A DNA stretch of 64,000 nt from Trichoplax adhaerens (Eukaryota; Placozoa; Uniplacotomia; Trichoplacea; Trichoplacidae), in assembly GCF_000150275.1 (NCBI RefSeq), contig NW_002060945.1, positions 8,019,650-8,083,649 on the forward strand. Reading direction: 5' to 3'. The notes below the pieces were generated by a model. The model was given only the letters and a program-made list of their open reading frames with translations, did no database searches and had not been told where the DNA came from. This document shows, in pieces, positions 31,301-41,593 of this stretch. The translations under genes were made by a program, and so were the position numbers. How positions within the stretch are numbered: position 1 is the first letter of the stretch; every line of letters starts with the position of its first letter.

Positions 31301-34300
31301 AGTTTTATCATTTGTAAAATGAAGTAATTAACTGCGAACCAAAATGGTTATTGCAAATTTATTACACTCTCCCAAGATAAATTTTCGTACATCAATATGC
31401 TAACATTGTCTGTATTTCAAGTTTCGCAGCTTTAACTCTGATCTTGTCTTAACATTATCATTACAGAATCTATTGCATCGACACAAAGTTCAAAGATAGA
31501 GATTGGCATGTTAAAAAGAGGTCAGTAAGATATTGACTTAAGTTGGCAGTCCGAGTATTAGCGCCAAGACCCACGTTCTTGTAAATCTTTGTATCAACAG
31601 TAAAGATTTAATATTAGAGATTTGAAATTGTATCACTTTAAAGTTGTTTCTCATAGCAAGAGCTGTTCTAACAACGATAGTCTTAACTATATATTACGAA
31701 CTGTGAGTCTGTTCTATTTATTTTCCTCCATTCAATTATAGAGCTTGAAACATACCACGCGAACTGTTTACTCATCGAATCACTGATAGAGAATATTGCT
31801 AATTTACAGCAATTGCATACGATACTTTCAAGCAATGGAATTGGAGATGATAGTATCGATGTACTAGAGGCTGGTAAAGATCGTCTACTCTTATATACTA
31901 AGCAAGAAACGGTAGAAAAAGTAAGTTACGCTTTAATTTATTAAGCTATCTTCGAAAAGAATAGTAATATTGGCCATATTGCGGAGACATTGTTATCAGG
32001 AAATTTTATTGAGATTTTCCTATTTTCATGGGGTTTAAAGATTTATCATCCAATATTAAATTCTCTGGAACAACGTATCAAAATGCAAAAAGAATCATTT
32101 GCGAAATTAGCTTCTTGTCAAGATATGCTTGAAGAGATTATCAATGCCCTACCTCCTCAAATTGCCGAATATGTTGCTGCATATTTTCCAAATTACTCAC
32201 GAGGATTGCCGTATCTACGAAAGCAAGTAAATAGTAGCGATAGCAGCACCATTTTTGTAACAGGTATCTACTAATTAAAGAAATTGTTCGATTGATAACT
32301 TTTAGCGGTAGTCAACTATAAATATAAAATTATTTTTCTATTTTTAAATCTTCTACATCTTTATAGGTGATAATCAAGCTGGAAAGAGTACATTAATAAA
32401 TTTCTTACTAGGCAAAGACATACTAACATCAAGCAATCTCAAATCATATCATAGCTATCAATTTCGCTATTCAACAGAAATTTCGGTCGAAATTATTATT
32501 AATAAATCTTCTATAAAGAATAGAGAAGTTTTACGTAGACGAAGTTTGGGAGATAGTTTATCTACATTTTTGACTGAACAAACCTCTAAAAATTCCGATA
32601 AGAAAGAAAAGAAAATCTTTAAAATCTTCTATCCATCCGCTTTGCTAAAGGTAATTTCATGAAAACATAACACTAATGTACAGTGCAAACGATTGATATT
32701 GCGATAGGATACCGTAATGAATCTTCAGTGATCTCGCTAGTTTCTGATCTTTCCAAGAACACTTTACCATTGCAAAATACGATGTTTAATAACAATTTAG
32801 ATCGAATTAATAGACACCAATCTATTTTTAAGCAATCGTAACCTTGATAGTTTTATATTAGAAACACGTGGATATTATGATATAATCAGGAGTAATGATG
32901 GCAATTAATTGATGATCTATTTTGCACTAGAGTGTTAAACCACTTAAGGTTGCAATTCTTGTCATTACAAGTTAGTAATTTCTCTTGTCCTCGCTGATCA
33001 CATAATAATGCATGCAAGCATAGCTGAATTGAATATACAGTCTTACGTATAGCTTAATTGAGAGCTATTGCTAGTTTACCAATGCAAGTTTATAATATAT
33101 AGAATATATACTTGAACTTTTCTTACAAGTGAGATTATGCATTCTGAAGCTACTGCAGGTCAGTAACATTTTATTATCAATTATTGCATTTCATAAATTG
33201 GTGTACGATACTTTATCAATATAATATTAGAAAACTCCGTTAAAAAATTAGCAATATAGTGAGATTACAACAATAGCAATTATAATATCCCTTACCTATG
33301 AATGCATACTTTACCAAAAGTGAAACAATCATGTTGCTTTGATCAATTGTATACAGATGATACAATATTAGAGGATTCAATTCGGAATATTAATACCATA
33401 GTGATATTATAACAAAAGTAATTATAACATTCCTTACTTATTAATTAATACTTTGCCAAATTTACAAAATTGAAGCAATCCTGTCGCCTTGACCAACTAT
33501 ACACAGATGATATAATATTAGAAAATTTAATTGGAATATTACCAATATGATATTATAGCAAAAGTAGTTGCAATATTCCTTACCTATGAATTGGTGTTTT
33601 ACTAAAACTGAAGCAATCATGTTGCCATCGCCAACTGCACACAAGATTTTTGCCATTGAGTACCTATCTATTCCTCTATTTAAGCTAGAATAGTGCAAAA
33701 TTAGAATACCGTAATTCACCGGTATAGACGAAAAATTTCGAAGGATATTAATCTTTGTGACATTTAGGCTGGTATTACTATAATCGAAGATGATACAGAG
33801 TTTACTGGCATTCATGATGAAACTGCAATGTTGATGACAGGAGCTGCGGTAATCATTTACGTGATTGACTCTGATAAAAGGACGGGAGCACAAATTGATA
33901 AAGTAAGTTAAAGTAGACTACTATCGAACTGCTTATATAGATCAGATGGGGAATATCATGTCAATAAGTAGACAAAAATGTCATTCTTTAAGTCTATCTT
34001 AAAATAGGCTTGCCTATACGTCTTATAGACTGCAATTTCATTCTCACTACTATACTTGATAGCTATGTGAAATAATGAATATAAATTTGGATAACTATTT
34101 ACACTGTAATCAGGGAAGAATTCGTTTTTTATTCTGATTCTTGTTTGCAACAAGGTTGCAAAATTTTTAAGAATTGTACGAGATAAAACACCAGATACTC
34201 TGGGCTTTCCAGCCGGCTCTATCCTATTCGCTTGTAATAAGTGGGAGGGTGTTGAATTAGATGAAAGACCTCATGTAAGCCATCGAATAACTCAAGAAAT

Positions 34301-35811
34301 TAAAGATATCTGGCCACAATTTGATGACTGGCAAATAGCTTGGACTTCCTTCAAAAATGGCCTACAGCATTTTAAAGGTGGTTTCGTAGCTTCTGATATG
34401 AAAAACTTATTACAAACGATTCAAAAGCAATTGAGCTCTTGTTTTTGGTTCAGATTTGTTACCCATATTCGGTATGTCTAAAGTATTAATACGAAATTTT
34501 GCCTCAAATGATTCATTTTTGAAAACTATAGCTCGGGTACTAAAGGGATTTTTTCTGTAGTATGCTAGACATGTGTTTCTGGATGTAAAACTGACCCATA
34601 AATATCATACCTAACTTAATTAATTTTTAGAATTTGCTACATATAAATATACGTATATCCTATATTATAATCTACATGGATAATTCCTGTTAAAAAGGGG
34701 TTTCATTAATACTTGCTACACGATTTATTTATTTACCTAAAGCAGATGTTTCTATGTAGTGCATTTAAGCCAGCCTTTATTTTCTTCATTCAGATATTTA
34801 GAGCGATTTTTGCGGATGATTCAAATACCATATAAATTTTACTTAAAGAACTGTACCCTTCCATCCAATCAATTACGCAATCATCTCAAAACTATTAAGC
34901 AGGCGCAAGTAAAAATTTTAGCTCATCTACAGACAGCGAACGAAAAAGTCAATCAAATTTTAGAAGAATTTTACCGAGGTTGGTCTAGCGAATTGACAGA
35001 ATCGTTGCAGAAGATGATCGATTCAGTAGAATTTGAAAGTGAAATGTCGAGGTGGAATCCGAAGTGTACAATTTTATACCGAAATACAAATGATACTACA
35101 GCAATTCTTAAGAAATTATTAAAAGACCGGATTATGCATTTATTGATCAAGTGGGAAAATGTAAGCTGTATTTTCAAGGATATGGAATTTGAGACAGAAC
35201 GCATCATTACCCAACATTACGAATTTCCGCCATTAAGCAGAGATAGAAGTAACAGGTTACTACCACTTATTGGGCCATTATTTTTAAATGGAAAATTCAA
35301 TTTAATTTTTCCTAAAATAGCAGAACAATCATTAAAGGATAAAGATGGTTTATCTATAGCCAAATTGGCATCGAAACCGCGCATAAATTGCGAATATGTC
35401 GATGCACTCTTAACATCCTTAATTGACACTATTCGATTTCCTCCTATCAACTCTGTTTTTACTCAGTCATTGATGTCGGTAAGATCCCCGCAATCGATCT
35501 TAGCATCACGAAAACAAGGAAATTGTAGTAATATATTACGACAAATAGCCATACAACTTGTTGATAAACTGCGCAAACAACAATATCATTGTAAGATTAT
35601 TACTCATTTAATGATTACCTTTCGAAATGATGTAGCTAAATTTCAAGAACAAAACATGATTCAGATCAACGCATGTAAGAGAGTTTTACAGGAAGCACAT
35701 CATATATACCGCAATAAAAGTACCGAATTAACAAATAGGCTGGACAGTATTCATAGAATTCAGGAAGAATTACGTCTTCTCTACGGAACTTATCGGCATT
35801 TGTTAAAATGA
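28392..35811 (+). CDS. death-fold-like / mitofusin-dynamin-type GTPase protein
   Basis: Large multidomain protein of unknown role. Exons: 28392-28761, 29546-29632, 30022-30984, 31080-31148, 31210-31281, 31467-31520, 31742-31920, 32041-32263, 32367-32650, 33768-33902, 34155-34471 and 34794-35811, giving 1,256 residues. Residues about 15-110 are all-helical with leucine spacing like a CARD or related death fold (inference). Residues about 155-470 are beta-rich and faintly recall ZU5/UPA modules (weak inference). Residues about 540-670 look helical. The GTPase begins with P-loop GDNQAGKST (673-681), followed by LINFLLG as in dynamin-like proteins. The G4-like motif NKWE (840-843) resembles NRWD of mitofusins. 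The canonical G3 DxPG is replaced by EDDTEF near 774-779. The last 340 residues are helical. I see no transmembrane segment, unlike mitofusins. The small exons 31080-31148 and 31210-31281 are the least certain; an acceptor at 31207 is also in phase. Confidence 0.78.
33240..33640 (-). repeat. decayed tandem repeat with mini-exon-like units
   Basis: About three diverged units of roughly 130-150 bases lie head to tail inside the 1.1 kb intron (32651-33767) of the GTPase gene. Each shares a cttac...gaagcaatc...acagatgat core. Read on the minus strand, the unit at 33634-33584 is a 51-base open stretch between an AG acceptor and a gtaagg donor, encoding VGDGNMIASVLVKHQFIG. The middle unit (33496-33438) has both splice sites but an in-frame stop. 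The unit furthest to the left has lost its AG. It may be a relic of duplicated mini-exons or only a tandem repeat that mimics splice sites. Confidence 0.5.
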
Positions 35812-36282
35812 AGAGTCTTCTTTGCGGCTTCTAGATTTTATATTGCTCCAACACAGTCTCTTTTTCTATACTGTTACTCGATCACATTATCGATTTTTAG
35901 TCCATCCGGTGATTACATTAAATTAGATGAGTGTATTCTTTTGACTATTTTGATTCTTGTGACCTATTAACTTCGGTATTGCCATTTACTATTTTAATTT
36001 TAATTCTATTACCATATTCTTATTTTATACCAATTAATGAAGCCACTTTGGCCTTGATAGTTGATTATTTAGTATCTACTTACTTGTCAGTATAGTAAGC
36101 TACAAGTCTAATCATAGCATATCACCTTTACTTCATTCCCGTTTTATTCTACGGATTTTAACTCACTGTTAATTATTTTTGAGTTTACATATTGCTATCT
36201 AGAAAGGCTGGATTAAGAAAATATTGTTAATAAATGAAGTTTACTCATTTCATTCACTGCAATTGGTGATACAACGACCCAG

Positions 36283-36486
36283 AAATTTCCATGGTTCGCT
36301 GAATATAATGGGCAGATGCTTACTACAATTTCACTAAATAACGATGGCGTTGGAGGCAAGAAAAGGTTTGCTATGAGAAAGAGCAGACTAGAGAAGAAGA
36401 CTCAATTTAGCAATCCTACTTACAATCATAAAGAGGCGGGAGCTAAGAATGACTTAATTCCTGGCGAATGGATACCAATTGTATAG
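36283..36486 (+). other. orphan exon-like ORF, NPxY receptor tail
   Basis: Open for 67 codons before a stop, after a possible acceptor (acgacccag). The translation is hydrophilic, with a Lys/Arg-rich patch (GGKKRFAMRKSR), then FSNPTYN. That fits the FxNPxY endocytosis and PTB-binding motif of LDL-receptor-type cytoplasmic tails. No signal peptide, ectodomain or membrane exon was found nearby; the preceding GTPase gene stops at 35811. It could be the last exon of an unseen isoform or gene, a displaced exon, or a retro-fragment. Bases 35812-36282 hold nothing else I can support. Confidence 0.4.
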
Positions 36487-37629
36487 AATTTACTTTACTG
36501 AAATATAAGTTTAGACATATGCACAATAAGTAAGAGTGTTTAAAATGATATCTACAAGTATATAAAGATCATCTCAACAATAAATGTCACCGGTCTGTGC
36601 TCATATAAAGTTGCTATTTAGGCATGGCGTTTTAACGAAGTGACCATCATACGTAAAACTATCATATGGTATCAGTCTCGCAACTATTCGTATATCAGCA
36701 GTAGTTATGCAATTTCTGTTGCATGTCCATAGCAGTTATCTACTGTATCTTCATTAGTTGGACGTAGATTCTAAGGGCTTAGAGCTTCGTTGGTGTCCAT
36801 GAAGTTGTGTAGTATTTGCGAATATTGAAATCCCTGTTGTGCGCGTCTACTTTTGTGCGGAAATAGAGCAAAATATGGCAAGTAGTAATGATGCTAATTC
36901 TGTCTCTCTACTGCAGTTTACAAGCTCACAATTCCTTACTGTATACAGTATTTATTTTGTTTATTATTTTTAAAATTAATACGCTATCGCGGTCCATGTC
37001 TTTACTTCACTTAATTGTAGCATGTAACACTTCAGTATTTCGCTGATAGTTTCCGAAATAATTGAACGCTTTTCCTACAAGAGTCTTTTGTGTAATCATT
37101 TCATTTACGGACGATTTCAAACTTGAGCTAAGTATTCTATTCATGCTACGCAAATGCTTCTATTCTAGACTAAACTTGCAGAATTGCAATGCTTTACTAT
37201 ACAAGTCCATGAGTTAGCTATAGCATGGATTACTAAAGGTTTCCTTGTAGTAGTCCATTGCTACAGCAATCCGCAGATTGATGCAGTACTACAATTGTCC
37301 TTGGACTAACATCATCTTTGCACGTATAAGTACTGATATAAACATTTTCAATCAATAAAGAGAGTAGGAGTTAGTCGTTAGTTTTACCAGGGACTACTAA
37401 AAAGATTTTACATTAAGTTTACTTAAACTACATGTCCACCACACTTGCTCCCATGCTAGTTTAGCCATTTTTTGCTAGCCGTATCCATTACAACCCGAGG
37501 GTTACCCGTCCTGCCTTCCGTAGGTCTGAACTGAATTTTACAGGGTACTGCCTAATACAACTCATCCTGCATCTACTGTACCTTACACCATTATTATACA
37601 ATCCAGTCATCGGCATTTAGTTATCCTAT
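36487..37629. other. intergenic, nothing recognised
   Basis: No ORF, RNA gene or repeat array recognised. Base composition becomes slightly less AT-rich towards the repeat cluster that follows. Confidence 0.5.
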
Positions 37630-37850
37630 ATAGTACTGTACTGTACCGTACCGTACCAGTCCCAGATCGTACGTTACGGTACTGTCCGATGCTATGGTTT
37701 ACTATAAGCTTTACTGCCGTACTGTACAGTACTGTACCGTAAAGAGCTGGTTTACAATCAATAGTAAAGCTGTATTAAAGTTTTCGTACACACGTGTACC
37801 GTACCGCACCATACCATACCGTTCCGCACCGGACCGTAACGTACTGTTAT
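37630..37850. repeat. GTACTGTAC/GTACCGTACC repeat cluster upstream of Acl4-like gene
   Basis: Two dense blocks (about 37630-37740 and 37795-37850) of ACTGT, ACCGT and their complements, joined at GTAC palindromes. The cluster ends about 215 bases before the ATG at 38066, a placing like that upstream of tubulin. Confidence 0.8.
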
Positions 37851-37863
37851 GGTGCTGTGCAAG

Positions 37864-37982
37864 CTGAACAGGAGCAACTTCGCAACGGCCTCATTGTCCA
37901 GGAGCAGGAAGCAAAGGCAAAAACTCTGCAAATCTCAAACATCTCCAGCGATTCTGGCCTGCCTAGTGATCAATTCAACTAA
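37864..37982 (+). other. possible orphan terminal exon
   Basis: A 38-codon open stretch with stop follows a tgtgcaag acceptor-like site. It encodes a charged, Gln/Glu-rich peptide (AEQEQLRNGLIVQEQEAK, then a Ser-rich end). Composition is protein-like and GC-richer than its surroundings. No upstream partner exon was found, and it lies in the probable 5' UTR of the next gene, so it may be an upstream ORF or chance. Confidence 0.25.
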
Positions 37983-38065
37983 TTCGATCACTTTTAATTT
38001 CTCTTCCAGTGTTGGATGGAGCCAGGGAATAACCAGTATACCAAGTCATACATCATTTAAATAAT

Positions 38066-40598
38066 ATGCCTAATTCAAAGAAGCGTAAGCATCGCACGAA
38101 ACCAGGTACTTTCTATGCTACTGCTTGCAAAGCAATTGCTGTAAGAAGTACATTTTGCAGTAAATTTTAGTCCATGAAATTGGACTTGATCTGAGCTATA
38201 GATACCTTTTTTATCATGATTGTGCAGTACGTCATAGCATAAAACTAACATAACGTGGATGATAAGCCCGTGCTAAGTTTCTAACTCACTCAATTCAGTA
38301 TAGATATGTACTGTAGGAGTATTATAATAGGTGCTATTCATGATGATTAATTCGTTCAGTATAGCTAAATTCATCCCATAGCTTTGTAAAGAGAAATTTT
38401 CGACATGGGCTTACGAGTTATAGTCATGCAGTATGTATTTGACACACAGTTAGCATACGAACAGCATACTGAAGGTAAAACTTATGACAATGGTTCATGG
38501 ATGCAACCCTTTTTTAGCTAATAGTTTCAAATCACTACTGTATGGCAATTGCCTTCTACGATTGGATTCACTAGCAGGACTATCAATGCACAAGACTAAA
38601 ATAATGCTCGCGTAACATCGCTTTACAATTGACTAGACGCTTAGTGCTCGTCTTAGTTAGCTGAGATAGTGTACGTAGATGCTTTAAAGATGCGGTCATC
38701 ATCAGCTTACTATGATTCTTTGTCATTGTAAATGATTAGGCCATAAAGAGCAGGTAAAGCCGACGAGCAAGTACAGTGTAGAAGATTTACTGGAAAGGGT
38801 AAGAGATTGCGTTATGTGGTAGAATTTCTGTACTGACTGATAACCCTGACATGTAAGAAATTGTTTTTAGGCTACCCAATGTCTGGAGCAATTTCAGTTC
38901 GAATTAGCATGTAAGTTCTGTGAGCGTGCATTGGAATCGCAACCTCAGAGTCTGCAGGCTTTAGAAACTTATGCGCCTATTTTACTGGAATTAGGAGATG
39001 TAGAGAAAGCTCACGATGTAAGATCCTATTATAATACGTACATATGTATACTATTTCTTGATAGATTTCTACCTTTTAAATCAACTAGCAATGACGAGTT
39101 TTTACCTACTCTCGAATCGCTAATTATAATAAAGTAAAATTTTCTTTTTATATGTGTAGTGTTTTCAGCAACTGATTAAATTGTCTCCTGATACTGGCCA
39201 TGAAAAGTACATGTATTTAGGCCAGATGTGTGGCGGAGCTGACGCAGTGGGCTACTTCAAGAAAGGAATCGATATTTTAAAAGTGGAGGTTGATTTCATA
39301 TCAGTCTACTCCTTTTATTATTAACTATGATATAATTAGTTTATCTCATTGATCAACAGTTACAACAAAGTAGTTCAGGGGCATCCAGCGTCAATCAGTT
39401 AAATCACTCACGGGAAATTTCTAGAGCTTATTGCTCTTTGGCTGAGATATACCTTACAGACTGCTGGTAAAATTTAAAATTTAATTTTAATTTTATGCCT
39501 TATCTCTAGTCATATTTTTAAAATTAGTAAATGCTGGCTCTGACTAAGTAACCCCAATTTTACTAGCTTTGATGACAATGCTGCGGAACTGTGTGAGAGT
39601 TATTGTCGTAGCGCCATTGAATATGATACTAAGAATGCAGAAGCTTACCAACTTCTGGCAAGTTGTCTTCTAAGTCAAGACCAAACCGATGTAAGGTTCT
39701 ATCACCTACGGTATTGCCGTGATGTATTATATAGTAGATGCCTGACTTTATTGTAAACTCTTTATTGCATTTTACAAATGATCTTTATATAGAACGCTAA
39801 AGAATACATGCAAAAGAGCATAGCTTTATGGCTGCCCGCTTGTAAGGATATTGAGAACGATAATGAAGATATTGAGGTATCATAATATCGTATAAATTGA
39901 AGGGCTTTTTAGGAGTCGTTTTTAAGCCAATTAATCATTAATACTATACTTGCCAGGAGAACTGCCTGATTCCAAATTACGATTCGCGTATTTCTAGCGC
40001 AAAGCTCTTAATAGAACTAGAACAATATGAAGTATGTAGAATTATGTACCAAGTTCTTTGCCTTGTCCTTACTTTGTCAACTAGCCAGTAACTGTAAGTG
40101 TACTTTTCACTTAATTAGCAAGCTGGTGAAATCTTAGATAGATTATTACAAGAAGACGATGAAGTAGTCCAGGTAATACGATACTAGATATGGAATATGT
40201 TGATTAGTACTGATTAGATTACTGCTACAACGTTCAACAATGCTTTTATGTCTGTAAAATCAGGTTTGGTACCTACTAGGATGGTTACATTATTTAGAAA
40301 ATGACACTGTAGCTGCTAGACAACATCTAGAAATGGCTCAGAAGGTTATTAGAGCACATTATTCTAATGTTATGCTCTTGACTATTTGAATAATATAATA
40401 GATATCTATGATTTCCTCTCTTTAACTTAATAGCTCAGCGAAAAGTTTCAGTGCGACGATAGTAAGGTGAATGAACATATTCAAGAACTTTTACAAGAGA
40501 TACCAGATCATGACGTTGTAGCAGACCGCGACTTAGAAAGTGAAGATGATGAACATCCAATGGAAATGGATGATTCACCAGTTGGTGATACTGCGTAG
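38066..40598 (+). CDS. Acl4/UPF0661-like TPR protein
   Basis: Tetratricopeptide-repeat protein of 354 residues. In yeast, Acl4 is a dedicated chaperone of ribosomal protein uL4 (Rpl4); the same role here is inferred. Exons: 38066-38105, 38740-38798, 38871-39017, 39160-39288, 39360-39466, 39567-39690, 39793-39876, 39957-40031, 40119-40172, 40264-40344 and 40434-40598. The N-terminus is basic (MPNSKKRKHRTK). TPR helices follow (EKYMYLGQ, AYCSLAEIYLTDC, AEAYQLLASCLLSQDQ, VWYLLGWLHYLENDTVAARQ). The C-terminus is strongly acidic (ESEDDEHPMEMDD), typical of a binder of basic ribosomal proteins. The acceptor at 39169 is an in-frame alternative to 39160. Two donors are unusual (gttgat at 39289, gttatt at 40345). 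A likely poly(A) signal is at 40851-40856. Confidence 0.82.
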
Positions 40599-41593
40599 TG
40601 TACAATATGTATATATATACTTACATATACAGTATAATGACTGCTGCAGTTGCGCAAGGTTAGGCTTTTATGGTTTATTACTCTGCAGGTTACCGATAAA
40701 CAAATACTATCGGGTTATGCAGACAAGTTAAAGATAAAATTTTTCAATAATGTCTATTATGTAGCTACTTTTAATAATACTGGAGAAATAGTGCTCTTGG
40801 TTTTTACATATAATATACTTTAATTTTGTATTATCGCGACAGCTCTATGTAATAAATAAAACAATCCAGTATCCTTCCATATGGATCAATAAAATTTCAG
40901 CAAGATTCTATATAGATCAACTATGGCAGAATGTGCCACATTAAATTAACTCTATTTTAAAGCAAGTCAAGCCTTTGTCTGCACTTAAATATTTGATTTC
41001 GATGTGCCATATTAATTAAAAAAATATATAATTGTATTTGTTGACTTTGTGTGCCTAAGCGTTGTGCTTAAATGATCTATATATCGTGTTACTGAATTTC
41101 GCAAGTCTGGCATACCTACCGTCATTTTGTGTTTCTTGCCTACGTTTGCTTGCATAAGGCAAAAGTGTATAAGTCTTTTTTAACATGTAGTAACTGGCGC
41201 CTTATGAAACACCGTATGATATTTCATATTTTGAAATCCTTCACAAAATAAGGAAAGCAAGCTACTAAACAAGCAAACTAGGATTCCTAGATTATGATAT
41301 TATAATACATTTAGGAATACGCGTACAGTAAACCGCCGCATCTAACCCGTCGATACGGTTTGATAGTATCCAAGTTGACAGATCAAGCAATTCTATCGAA
41401 AATATGCGTACAACTTGGCAATGGTCGCTCTTCAAGTCATGTTACGGCGTTAATCCTTAATATTTATAAAATAAATTAATGGTTGCCGTTATGCTATAAC
41501 AATTTTCTTGAATAATCATAGCTTCGCATAGTGAAGGATGCTGAAATACGGCGTCTTATTTGAAATATACTCGTATAATTCACCCGGTGACGT
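40599..41593. other. intergenic between convergent genes
   Basis: Holds the 3' UTRs of the Acl4-like gene (+) and the STK16-like gene (-). An overlapping AATAAATAAA at 40851-40860, 253 bases after the stop at 40598, is the probable polyadenylation signal of the Acl4-like gene. Nothing else recognised. Confidence 0.6.

Noticed and set aside
33462-33893. 143-codon minus-strand ORF in the GTPase intron
   Set aside because: It runs across the splice-like sites of the tandem units and is antisense to a confirmed GTPase exon; it is not a gene as a single frame.
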